Assembly: GCA_964058805.1 (NCBI GenBank)
Contig: CAXKVV010001189.1
Span: 1-27,476 of the forward strand
Source: Schoenoplectus triqueter
Taxonomy: Eukaryota; Streptophyta; Magnoliopsida; Poales; Cyperaceae
Direction of reading: 5' to 3'
DNA: 27,476 bases
Position 1 is the first letter of the stretch; every line of letters starts with the position of its first letter. Positions 1-10,465 of this stretch are shown piece after piece. The notes beneath the pieces were generated by a model. It was given only the letters and a program-made list of their open reading frames with translations, was not told where the DNA came from and did no database searches. Both the position numbers and the translations under genes were made by a program.

Positions 1-1750
1 CCGCACATTCCAATGATATCAATTTTGTTGTGCCAGTCGCATACCCCGGTACTGTTCATGTCTTGTAGTACCAGTATTATGCCATCACTTTATGAGTTCT
101 TATGTGTTACATGAAACCTGAAATTAATTCCCTCCATTAACTTTTGATGGCCACAACATGTAATTAGCTTATTATTCCAATTTCTGAATGCTCAGGACCG
201 TGGTTGGGTCAAAAGTTGGTTGTATTTTTTTTTTAACTTTTTTTTTCTCTTTATATTCTTATGTAGTAAGGTTGATTCCTTATATTTTGTTGATTGCTCT
301 TTGCCGTTTGTTGTAGTGCTGTGAATCTTTGTGGATTCCATCTCTTCAACTTCTTCAATTCTCAATTGTTTCAGCTTATGATTTTTGGTATGTTTTTTCT
401 CCCCCCTGAAATAAATAAATAGCAGTCCATAAATAAGAATAAATTTTTAAGCTGATTTTTCTACAAAAAAACTTCTGGCCAAATCATTATTCTTATTTCA
501 TATTTGTATTAACTATTTCTATGTATAAACATGCAGACTATATTACTATAATCATATCACTAGCACATAGATGACTTTATTTTACTGATGCGTATGAAGG
601 ATTAAGAAAACTACTGATGTCATGGAAGGAAAATTAGGCTTTCATTAGCTTGATTTCTGTCAAAAAAGGGAATGTGGTTGCAAATCACATAATCCAATTT
701 CAGTTTAAAGTAGCAAAATAATCAATTCAAGGAGCGAGTCCTATTTGCATCCATGAAATCAAAGCAAGCTGAAATCCGCCAAATTAGTTTCACATATTGT
801 CACTGCTTTTCTCTTATGAGAAATAATTTTGTCTCATGACAATTGCACATAACATTAGCCTTACTGTTGTTACTTTCTCCTCTATGTTGGCAGTTTGCCT
901 CCCTAGCTGTGGTCTGAGAAATCTCCCTTGACTTGTGCAATAATTAGTTAATAAACAAAACTGTCAAAACATTTTCTTTCATCATTTTCCAGGAAAAGAA
1001 GTGATTTCCATTAACAAGATGATAATGTTTTTTCTCTGCCTCAAATATAAATGAGGTGGCCATCAAAATACCAGAAACGAAAGCCGACCAGTCAAAACTT
1101 GTGCTACAACTTCAAAAGGAGAGCTACAACAACAACTAATACAATACCAGCAGAAGCTATTGGACCGGAGCCTATTTATGTAATGGCAAATTTATTTCTA
1201 TAATCTTGGAAAAGATAAAATTAAATGAAGTCTGATAGGTCGTGGGTTGTTTGGTGCCTTTATGATGTCTTGTGGGAATTGCTTTTGTTGTATAAAGACT
1301 ATTTTTTCAATCTACTACTAACTATTCAAGTTAATTTAGTAAAAATTTAGTCTAATAATGACCTTACATAGTGTTTTTATTACTGTAATCCTCATTATGA
1401 TTGTTATTTTATAATTTCTAAATTTAGTTATGTAATATTTATTTGTCAGTTACTGGAGGATGAATTTCTATATAAAAGATAGAATAAAAGAATATCACCG
1501 TTTGGTGTAGATTTTTTTTAATATATGCATTTATTTATATTCTCATACAGTTGATTATGAATGAGAATGATGTATATAATATGAAAAATATTGCTTGTTA
1601 ATAATACTATATTAATATAAGATTTTATTAGAGCACAATTGTTAATTGTAGTTAAAAAATTAAATTATCATATATATAAGTGTTCCATGTCAGAGCGGAT
1701 ATATTTACTAGTTAAAAATAAATGCGTTAAATGTAGACTTTTTTTTCCCT
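1..1750. other. Gene-poor left edge with weak exon-like pieces
   Basis: No gene is recognised in this AT-rich stretch. A pyrimidine-rich tract ends in a good acceptor (TTGGCAG) at 893 and is followed by a short open frame reading FASLAVV and a stop at 917. This could be the last exon of a plus-strand gene lying mostly left of the window, with the rest as 3' UTR. A 50-residue frame at 1051-1203 is open but matches nothing I know and has a stop directly before its ATG. Both are weak. Confidence 0.2.
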
Positions 1751-1759
1751 TTTTCTTTA

Positions 1760-2120
1760 GATGAGTGCTCGATAAAGAAAAGAAGCGCACAAGTGGTTTT
1801 TACCGGTGCTAGCTAAAAGAGAGAGGAAAAGAGCTGCACGCCGTGAAGAAAGCATTGACGAGGTAGCTAACAAAGATCAAAAGGAAGCCAAAAATTATTA
1901 AAAATAAGAGACGAAGAGTTAAGCAAATTGATACTACAAAAATGTAATCGGGAGAGGAGAATGAAAGATAGAGAAGCATCTACAGAGTGTGAGAGCGAGA
2001 AAACTAGAAAAGAAAGCAAGAAATTGAAGAAGCACCTGGAAATGAAATCAACGACCTGGATTGACGCCTGCGTGATCCAACGAATGATGATGGAGCAAGT
2101 CAGCTCTCAATGCACGTGAT
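1760..2120 (+). other. Purine-rich open stretch, unidentified
   Basis: This stretch is unusually rich in A and G on the plus strand. It contains an open frame at 1928-2119 (63 codons, rich in Lys, Glu and Arg, no ATG needed upstream) and other short open runs broken by stops at about 1755 and 1900. The charged composition looks like a decayed coiled-coil coding exon or simply a purine-biased repeat. No family is recognised and no splice-consistent gene model could be built. Confidence 0.15.
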
Positions 2121-2339
2121 TGTTCAAATTAAAAGAACTGCACACATCATGTGATGTGAGTTCACAAAACCCCTTCATACAATAAGTTTTTTTTTACGAA
2201 ACCTTTGGTGAAAAAACTGAAAATCATGGACCCAGCTACTGGTCGTCTGAACAATTTCCGTTTCGTTCAACTGCTGGTCTCCTCTACTCTCTTTTTTGTC
2301 AAGCTTGACTGTGCTTAATTCAAACCTTTTATTTTCGAA

Positions 2340-2890
2340 CTATAATTTAAATAACAACCTTAGAGTAAAGTACAAGTGGGATATTTTCATATTTATATCT
2401 ATTAAAATTTTATTTACTCATACCTATTAAAATTTTCTTTACCCATACCTATCATTATCCATTAAAAATTTTGGATAACAAACGGATAAAAATAAAAATA
2501 ATTATATGATTTAGATAAATAAATAGCATTAAATAATTATACTAATAAAGTATAATAATAATTAATATTTTAGATATAACAAAAATCATATAATTTTTTC
2601 ATGTCAATTATCATAAAAATATATACTAATTATTATATATATTTATATAATTTAACTATATATATTTATTAAAAATATAAAATAATTATATTTATATATA
2701 TATATATATATTTAACTATATATATATATATAATTTACCCAATGGATAACGGGTAACGAAAACCCCTTACCCATATCCATACCCGATAAGTTAATGAAAT
2801 TTATTTCTTATTCATATTCATATCTGATGACTTAATAAATTTAAAATTTTATCTATATTTGTCTTATCGGATATGATACGAATCGGATAA
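2340..2890. repeat. AT-rich degenerate repeat with TA microsatellite
   Basis: Long AT-rich DNA with short repeats of the type TACCCATACCTAT near 2420-2460, a (TA)n tract at about 2693-2735, and GGATAACGGGTAACG / CCATACCCGATAAG motifs at 2742-2790 and again near 2870-2895. The same GGAT/ACCCG vocabulary recurs at 16600-17160 and 18470-18640. It looks like a degenerate dispersed repeat of plant genomes. No coding content is seen. Confidence 0.45.
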
Positions 2891-2924
2891 ACGGTCAAAA
2901 GAATGCCGTTGACGGTCCTAGGCT

Positions 2925-2990
2925 CACTGGAGCAATAGTACGAGAGGAACAATGGATTCACCTATTTGGACCACAGTGGCAAGGATCCCG
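2925..2990 (+). other. Decayed 25S rDNA fragment (sarcin-ricin loop region)
   Basis: The 15-mer TAGTACGAGAGGAAC at 2936-2950 is the universally conserved sarcin-ricin loop of large-subunit rRNA. Sequence around it follows nuclear plant 25S rRNA as I recall it. GCAATAGTA lies just upstream, then TGGATTC and TTTGG downstream, then CAGTGGC. Compared with 25S, 13 bases between two TAGTA repeats appear deleted, and a further piece is lost before CAGTGGC. The fragment is far too short and altered to function. It is a pseudogene scrap, not an rRNA gene. Confidence 0.5.
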
Positions 2991-3010
2991 CCTCGACCAT
3001 GGACCACAGT

Positions 3011-3781
3011 GGCAGTGAACTTGAGAAAGCATGAGAAAAAGAGGTGTCAGAACAAATTTTGTTTTGTAAATGAATATTGAACTGTAATCAATCAGATAGC
3101 TGAGAAGAACTTTCTAAGAGTTGTAAACGGAAGGAAAAGGAGACTATAACAAAAATTAAACAATGAACTAAAATCAATTACCTCTTAGACCAGTTCATAT
3201 GCAAAGGCCTACGGAGCAATATAAAAACTCACTCTCATGGCTGGGTAAATTCACCACCACCCTTTATGCACCCCGATCCATAACTGCTGCGAGCTATGGC
3301 AGCAGTGGTGCCATAATTTTTGAAACATCCGATTTAATTTTATGGCTCTGATTTAAATTAACAAAATGAGTGTTTTTTTAGTGGGTCCCACTTTCATATA
3401 CCCATAAAAACTATGACACCTCTTTACCATAGAAAAAGTATGGCAGCGGATGTGAATTCTTATCGACCCCACAATTATCAATTCACACTATGTCGACTTT
3501 AACCTTTCCAGCCTGATTAAGTAGTCTAGAAAAAAAAATCTAGAAACAAATCAGTTTATAAAAGACTCACAAGTTTAACTTTATACATAGCGTACAAAGT
3601 CTACATTAGTGAATGATATACTGCCACCAGCATAAATTATTTTCTAAATGCAGAATATTTCATACAAAGTGAAAAACTTTTCTGAAACTAGATAACAGCA
3701 CACGCTATACAAAATACTAGACAGGAGCTAGTTTAAAGAATACTCAATTTGAAAATTATGACAGGCTTCAGGAGGAGGAAA
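3011..3781. other. Intergenic DNA and LCB1 3' flank
   Basis: No gene is seen. The part next to 3782 should hold the LCB1 3' UTR and poly(A) site. AATAAT on the minus strand at about 3636-3641 is a possible weak signal. Around 3290-3320 a short inverted match (GCTGC...GCAGC) surrounds a GCTATGGCAGCAG tract, and ATGGCAGC recurs near 3440, so a small unidentified repeat may lie at 3240-3480. Confidence 0.3.
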
Positions 3782-6700
3782 CTAAGAAAGCACCAATGTG
3801 GCAACTCTTTTCAAAGAAGCAGCTGCCTTAAGGAGGTCAGATTTGGAGTGAGATGCTGATACAAAAAATCGTAAACCAACTGGGAGTGCACACTTGTCCA
3901 GCAATGATCTTTTACTTGTCACAATAAATACAGAATCCTCCTCCAAAACCTGGATAAATAATTTTATTAATTTCAGCAAAAGAACAAAAGCATGATTTGA
4001 AAACAATCTCCGCACAGTGACCAGGTACGATGAAAGACATAAAATGACAAATATATAACTAGAGCTAACAAAATCCGGAATTAACCTGAACAACATCACA
4101 TCATCTGCTTGAGCTCAAAACTGGCCCAGCGCAATTTATTTTAAGTCAGGAAACAAGACCCAGGTCAACACTTCAACCAAAGACAGAATCCAATTATCAA
4201 ATAGGACAAAAGATGGGTTCAGACCCAAAATGGCTAAAAGCAAATTACAAAATCTGAAAATGACCAGGAAGAGATGACCCCAGACTCAAATGTCCCGGAT
4301 CAAATTAATGGATTCCACAAATGACCAACCCAAGCAGCCTTAGTTAACCAGAACCTGATTTAACCAGCCTGTTTGCTGCCTCTACTTTTATGTGCTCAAT
4401 TGGGGAAGGTACACTACATGTGATCAAATTCTTAATAAAGATACCCGTTTAGCAATCAACTCAAGGAGGTGCATATCAGTCTTGTCAGAGCCGGATGATT
4501 TCTTCAGCTTGAGGAAAACAATGGGGGAAAGTACATGACTTGCTACAACAAGCCCTGGTACATTTGACAACTCTGCATTTCCAAATAAGCACAATATAAT
4601 TAAACAATCAATGAACAAACAAAGCATGTAGCTGAAATGTGAAGGATAAATTGGTGATTGCTCCATAATAAAAATATACAACTGTACTTCTTCAGATATG
4701 CCAAAAAGGGGAAAAACAACAACAAAAGAGCAAGTACCATTGAAAAGAGTAGCAATATTAGCCCTTAGATTGGAAAGAACGGACAAATTTGCCTCCAAAT
4801 GATCAACTGCTGCAATTGCAGCACTTGCAAGATATGGAGGCAAAGAAGCAGAAAACACATACCCCGAACTGCTCAACCTCTACAAACACAAATAAAAGTG
4901 GGTCTCAATTATCATTACTGAAGTTTCAATGGAAAAAGGACATCCAGTAGTAAGTTTAATTGGAAATATAGTATTCTTCAGTTTTTTTTCCTTTTCCTTT
5001 ATTACTGCACATACTTGGTGATCAACAACTCTAATGCTCCCGGTGCAGAAACCCCCATCAGTGGCTAGAGCATTTCCCATAGAAGCGGTTATTATATCAA
5101 TGTTCTCAATCTGCACATCAAACAATTATATTCAACTAAATTACAGAATTCTTTTAGAAGGGACACAAAGAGCAAATATATTGTACAATTATCAATATCT
5201 AGTGCATTGCGCATTTTGACTTCTTGAGTCCAGCTTTGTATTGGATAAAAATTGTATATTTAAGGTGTTTAGTATGAACACATTTGTGTTCATATTTGTG
5301 TGATTATATTATCTTTCTGCAAAAAAAAAAATCAAGGTAAAAAAAACACACCGGAACTCCACAATGCTCAGCAAGACCACGGCCTGAGTTTCCAAGCACA
5401 CCAAAAGAATGGCTCTCATCCAATATAATACGGAAGCGGTACTTCTCCTTCAGCCTCACAATCTCATCCAATGGGGCTATTTGTCCTGAGTTCTGCATCA
5501 AGGTGGAAGAAGGATATCAGATAAAAATAACTCAGTGACAAGAAAATGAGTGAGAACAAACTAAAGGTTGAATTTCAGATGTTCCTGCAAACCACAAAAT
5601 ATCATCTAGAACCCTAAATAAATGGTATTATGCACAATTATTTGCACAGTTACAAAAATATCTTCAGTTTTTGGTGATTTTGTCAAAGGTAACAAGATTT
5701 TTAAAGCTCTGCAGAAAATAATATGACATTTTTGTGGTTTTGCATGGTTAGACGTTAAGTTCAGCCAAATTAACAAAAAATAAATAACAAACTGAACCTG
5801 GTAGATGGCTTCAACAACAATGTACCGCCGAATTTTCTCAGGGTGTTTGCTACGACGGGTGACCTCCTCCAACTTTTTTTCTAATGATTTCATGTCATTA
5901 TGCTTGAAATATGCCACAGTGCTTCTAGAAAGGTATAGTCCATTCTGTACTGCCCAGTGTACCCCCTCGTCTCTATATTTTTGTTACAATATAGGAAACC
6001 AAGTAACAAAATTATCAGATAAATATAGGTAACCATAAAATTATGCTTACCCAATAAAACATGAAAATAAATAACTTACGCAACAATGATATCTCCTTTC
6101 TTACAGAAAGCGGGAATAACACTGAAAATAGTTGAAATGCCATAAGAATAGAGGATTGAATCAGGTGTTCCCAAGAATTTTGCTATCTTTTGCTCACAAT
6201 CCAAGTGTACATCTGTGTGTAAATTAACTTGTGTCAGGTACAAACTTTTGCTCTTAGAATCGGATAGAGAGACAGAAAGATAACAGGAAAAGAAAACAAA
6301 GAGAGAAGTCTCACCAATGGTTCCATAAAATCCGCGAGGTCCACAAGAACCAACACCATATTTCTCCAGTGCACCAACACAAGAGTCCTAAAGTTTCAGA
6401 CGTGTTAAAGATTCAGTGCATGAATAACATTTAAAATGGGGAAAAAAGGAGTTGGATAAAGTAAGATTTTTCTCACAGTGATCTTTTCATTTCCAATGAG
6501 ACCGAGATAATTTGAAGATGCAAAATTAACCACCTCTTTTCCATCAACAATAGCATGAGGTCCTGCAGCACTGTATCACACAAAGGAAAGAAATAAAGAA
6601 GGAAAAGAAACTCAATCTTCCAAATATATTAACTTTCTAAAACCTATGGGGTAAAGTGTACCTCAATTACACAATATGACAATATGCAATTTGACTTTAA

Positions 6701-7316
6701 TACAAATATTGCAGGTTTGCAGAATAATGCATATCTAGATAAAGAGAAATTGAAAACACAATAAACTAATTATGTGACACCTTTCTAGAATAGGGGCCTC
6801 AATTGTCATGTCCTCAGTAATTTGTGGGGTCAGGGACTCAGGAACCCATTCATCACATAGCTCATCTATTTCCTGGTTTTATATTCAACCAGAAACACTT
6901 TACTGTTAGCACAGCATAATAGATACAAATACTGCTGCTTTTGACTCCAAGTAAATAAAGACTGTAAAAATAAGACCTTTTCTGTCAGAGGCTTCTTAGG
7001 AGGTTTGTAACTCTTCCTTGTAAGCTGGAATAAGATCACCACTACAAGCAATACTTCAACCACTAGGTGCCCTTTATTTTCGGAATTAAACAAACAAATA
7101 GATCCATTTTAAAAGTTGGTATTCTTAAGCATAACTGCTCCCAATTTCTACCCTAAAAACCCCAATAGTTTTCATAATCACAGAATTGGGCCAATTGTAA
7201 ATGGAAAAATTACCATCAATAGGAAAACCAAAAACAACAGCTCTGGTGGGAGCATCATAAGCTGAAGAGACCCAGTTCAGCACACTTGCCGTTACATTCA
7301 CCATTGATAATGCCAT
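3782..7316 (-). CDS. LCB1: Serine palmitoyltransferase subunit 1 (long-chain base subunit LCB1)
   Basis: LCB1 pairs with LCB2 in the ER membrane to condense serine with palmitoyl-CoA, the first step of sphingolipid synthesis. Twelve coding exons join in phase at GT/AG sites: 7316-7214, 7071-6977, 6872-6781, 6570-6477, 6387-6315, 6212-6080, 5972-5798, 5492-5352, 5110-5015, 4879-4738, 4572-4445 and 3949-3782. They total 1440 nt and encode 479 aa, close to the about 482 aa of Arabidopsis LCB1. A hydrophobic segment (residues about 35-51) precedes the conserved TRKSYKPP. Conserved blocks include [10 protein letters not shown] (Cys143, the position of the human HSAN1 cysteine), [11 protein letters not shown] and [17 protein letters not shown]. 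The loop near residues 310-322 ([13 protein letters not shown]) lacks the PLP-binding lysine, which is the family signature separating LCB1 from catalytic LCB2. The reading frame is intact throughout, so the gene looks functional. Confidence 0.97.
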
Positions 7317-7816
7317 TTGTATTTAGTTTATCCTCTTAAACCGAATGAAACTTCCCTAAAACTATTCAACAGATCACCAATATTCTCTGTATGTGTGAGG
7401 AACAGATAGGCGGACCTGAAAATAAGTGATTATACTGATCTGTTACTTTTATTTCAAATCAAACCACCAAAACAGATCCTTTCACACAAAGCTTCGAAAT
7501 AAGATTTAGTCAAATTCAGTGAGACATGTACTTAAATTAGTCCAGTTGAGCGTACTTTTCCTTTTGCAAATATGCTTTTCTTAAGTAGAATTGTACTTGA
7601 TCTCCTAAATAAATTATGCAGGTATAGATATGGTAAATCAACTGAATTGCGAATAACATTAATAGACTTCAAGATTTCAGCTAGAAATCTTCTTATGAAT
7701 TAGAAATGGGCTCGCAGAGTTGAAGTAGAATACAAATCCAGAAAGAACTCAATACAAATCTACCTAACGACTTGCGGAGAAGAAGGAACAGATATCTGAG
7801 GCAAAAGGATCTTACC
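7317..7816 (-). other. LCB1: LCB1 5' UTR with intron
   Basis: Upstream of the LCB1 start codon a 5' UTR intron is predicted. The donor CTAACG|GTAAG lies at 7816/7815, and the acceptor TTTTCAG|GTCC places the second non-coding exon at 7415-7317. The first non-coding exon would run from about 7990 to 7816. Both sites fit the plant consensus well. No conserved coding sequence occurs in the intron. Confidence 0.6.
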
Positions 7817-7979
7817 GTTAGGGGCCCGTAGTACCTCCCTCTCTCCCCTTCAGTATCTAAAGAGATTCTATGTAGAAACCGAAAAGGAGGAGATTTGTAG
7901 GACAGACACGGAATGTTTTTCACAACCTAGGTACTGAACGTGAAAGATACGAAGGGAGGAGGTGGTCTCCTTTGGAGAG

Positions 7980-8060
7980 CTTGACGAATCGACGATGCAG
8001 AAGAATCAGACGTCAATTTGGGTGGCAATTTTATAATTTATTCTCTTTTACAAAATTACA
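7980..8060 (-). promoter_or_regulatory. Probable LCB1 core promoter
   Basis: On the minus strand an AT-rich TATA-like stretch (AATAAATTATAAAATTG, about 8026-8042) lies upstream of the first non-coding LCB1 exon. A TGACGT core (a bZIP/TGA-type site) sits at about 8008-8014, close to the likely transcription start. This is assigned by position and consensus only. Confidence 0.4.
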
Positions 8061-9158
8061 GATTTGCCCTCGGTGCATGTGACATTGTGCTTATTTTTCA
8101 GGTCCAACCCGGATTTTGCTCGCTATGGGCCGAGAACATGCGAAACTAGTGGTGAGGACTAAGGAGACCATAGATTTGCTTGTTACCATTCTTACTGTTT
8201 GCTTCTATGTCTGTTATTACCTGGGTTAAGAATGATATATAATTTGATTTAAATCACGGAACTGCTGATACTTTTGGTTTTTTTTAGAGTTTCAATTTGA
8301 CGAATAGAAACTCATTTTTTTACTTTTGACGAACTGTTAAGCTGAATATCACAATAGCCTTGCTTTGAGGTATATTGGCGTGGTTTATATATGCAAAATT
8401 GCAAACTCTTTCTGTTGAAATATGGATTCTCACTTTATTTATCGCTCAAATACACAAGTTCGCTGTTGAAATTCCATATTTTCGGAAAAGAAGACCCGCA
8501 CAATCCACTCAAAATTAAAGTACTTGCTATGTATGTTGTACCCAACTTACAATTTTTCCAATTACTCAACTTGTTACTGACAACTTCATTTAATTTAATA
8601 TTATATTGTCCGGATAATTTGATGTTTTCAGCATTAAGATTTTTCCGATGAAAACGAAACAGATCTTCAGTCCTTTTTAATTTTGGTGAACCCCCACTAG
8701 GTAATTTTTTTTAATAAAAATAATTAAAAGGTAGCTACGAATAAAGTCTTTCCCTTCTTTACAAATTGCCAGATCTTTTTGTACTAAACAATGATTAAGG
8801 CTGAATCACTGAATGCAAGCGTACTTCTGAAGTTCCAACACTAACCAGTTACAAAAATGAGGTTCACTGTACCAAATTATACAATTTGGGAAGCTTTTCT
8901 TAGCACGTCAGAGCTTTGAAAGGTCTTAGAAGTTCTTGAGAAATTTCAAGGACTCTTTTCAGCAATCAAAGGCAAGCAGTACACTGTTTCCAATCAAGAT
9001 CAACAACAGCTGACACAATACAAGTTCAGTACACTGTTAATTGCTAACTGCTAAGACATATCTTCATTCTCTGAAGTCTGAACAACAGAAAGTTCACAAA
9101 TTACAAGCGAAAGAAAGAAAAGGCAAATCCAAAGATGAGTTTTCAAGATTGTTATGCA
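8060..9158. other. Intergenic region between LCB1 and the NHL gene
   Basis: No gene is recognised. An 86-codon frame at 8391-8651 is open, but its composition (Leu, Phe, Tyr, Lys from AT-rich codons) is what random AT-rich DNA gives. The right part (about 8700-9158) should include the 3' UTR of the minus-strand NHL gene. Confidence 0.4.
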
Positions 9159-9884
9159 CTATGGATCAACGAAACAGTTAGGATTTCCAAGCACCGACAT
9201 CTGGCCCATGAACCCCCTCGGAGCACCAATGAGCATATCACACCTCACATAAAGTGGGCTCCACCTTCCGTTAAACGGGCCTGGCTGAAATCTAATCCTT
9301 CCCTGCACCACTAACCGCAAACCAACGAGGCCATATGTCTCATCAGCCATCAACCCCTCCATCACATCATGTGACACAGGAATGGCTGCACTACCACCAA
9401 CCACAGGCGACAAAGCCATAGAGCTGCGAGGCTCTTGGTCCAGTGCTGGTAGCTGGGTTGAATATGTGATCGCCTGGTTTCGATATGAGAGAAATACAGA
9501 AAGGCAATCATAATTGATTAAAGAACGTTTGTTAGGATTTCGGATGAGTATTGTGACTTGTGCTGAAGTTGAGACAGAGATAAACGGTGAGGTGGAGTTG
9601 GAGAGAGAGAGCAAGGCAAATGAGGTGACAGTGAAGTGGGGATGTGATGGGTGGTAAACAAGGTAGAGTACCAGAGCAATTATGCCTAAAAGGACAACAA
9701 ATGCAGCCAGAGCAAGACATAGCCGAGCACTACCTGAGGCTGAGGATACTTTTGCAGGAGGTTGGCGGGGTAATGGCTTCATATCAGGGTTATACGGTTT
9801 GGCATCTTGGTGATATGGTATTGGATCATGATGCTTCATTGGTGGGGAGGAACAGTGACATGGCTGCTCAGGACAATCAGCCAT
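9159..9884 (-). CDS. NDR1/HIN1-like (LEA_2) membrane protein
   Basis: A single intronless frame encodes 241 aa. The N-terminal cytosolic part (residues 1-53) is rich in Pro, His and Cys (CPEQPCHC). A transmembrane segment follows at about 54-77 (LCLALAAFVVLLGIIALVLY). The extracytosolic part carries a LEA_2 domain at about 95-210, with the family feature NPNKRSLINYD near residues 116-126, where NHL proteins usually have an NPN-type motif. Size, single exon and topology match the plant NHL family. Members are plasma-membrane proteins often linked to pathogen and abiotic stress responses, but the role of this one cannot be told from sequence. The start is the first ATG after a TATA box, about 57 bp away. 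The antisense open frames in this region are shadows. Confidence 0.85.
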   Translation of the reverse strand: MADCPEQPCHCSSPPMKHHDPIPYHQDAKPYNPDMKPLPRQPPAKVSSASGSARLCLALAAFVVLLGIIALVLYLVYHPSHPHFTVTSFALLSLSNSTSPFISVSTSAQVTILIRNPNKRSLINYDCLSVFLSYRNQAITYSTQLPALDQEPRSSMALSPVVGGSAAIPVSHDVMEGLMADETYGLVGLRLVVQGRIRFQPGPFNGRWSPLYVRCDMLIGAPRGFMGQMSVLGNPNCFVDP

Positions 9885-9901
9885 GAGGTGGGGTGGGTTG
9901 G

Positions 9902-9949
9902 AATAAGGTAACTGGGCTCAAAATAAGGTTACCGGGCTCAATTTTTATA
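9902..9949 (-). promoter_or_regulatory. NHL gene core promoter: TATA box and duplicated 19-mer
   Basis: On the minus strand CTATAAAAAT (9941-9950) is a strong TATA box, 57 bp upstream of the NHL start codon. This implies a short 5' UTR. Between TATA and ATG a 19-bp motif occurs twice with two differences (9902-9920 and 9922-9940, plus-strand core AATAAGGT..C.GGGCTCA). It would lie at the transcription start. Confidence 0.6.
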
Positions 9950-9950
9950 G

Positions 9951-10465
9951 AGACTATGGACTGTGAGGTGGCAGTTGGTCACTCAAATGTTCTGATTCTT
10001 ACAGAGAGACGGCACATGATTACCATATGCTTTATGTAATTCTTCTGAGTGATCAAAAGCAAATTATAGAGCATAACTTTAAGATTACATTGATCAAAGA
10101 AAGAGCAGGAAGCATATATGCTCCTAGAGCTTTAGCTTTAGTGAGATTCTATTCTCTTGTCAATAAGCTTCTGCGTTACTCTTCTTATCATATACATAGA
10201 TTACTAGTCTGACCAACCTACCAAAGTAATGCTAACACATCTGACAGTTTAAAACTTAAGTAGCTAAAAAAATTATTTCTTATTTATGCCAAAAAAGGAC
10301 CAATTAAAAAGTCTTCATATAACTCAATAAACGCAACAAAATTTATTAAAACAAATATTCCATATCGCCTAACTCAACCTGACTAGCGGAACCAATGCCA
10401 GTGAAATTGAATGCGGAAGTAAAAAGAAAAGAAAATGAAACCATTCAGCTTGACGACAGAATGAA
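9951..10465. other. NHL promoter and arginase 3' flank
   Basis: No gene is seen. The right-hand part is the arginase 3' UTR. The left part is upstream DNA of the NHL gene. A 61-codon open frame at 10027-10212 has no coding hallmarks. Confidence 0.4.
10342..10347 (-). promoter_or_regulatory. Candidate arginase poly(A) signal
   Basis: AATAAA on the minus strand, about 120 nt past the arginase stop codon, in a T-rich setting typical of a plant near-upstream element. Confidence 0.45.

Noticed and set aside
5304..5519. Loss of the PLP lysine as a sign that the sphingolipid enzyme is broken
   Set aside because: LCB1 subunits naturally lack this lysine, which is supplied by LCB2. The protein is otherwise complete.
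8391..8651. 86-codon open frame upstream of LCB1
   Set aside because: Composition of random AT-rich DNA, no motif, no splice or promoter context.
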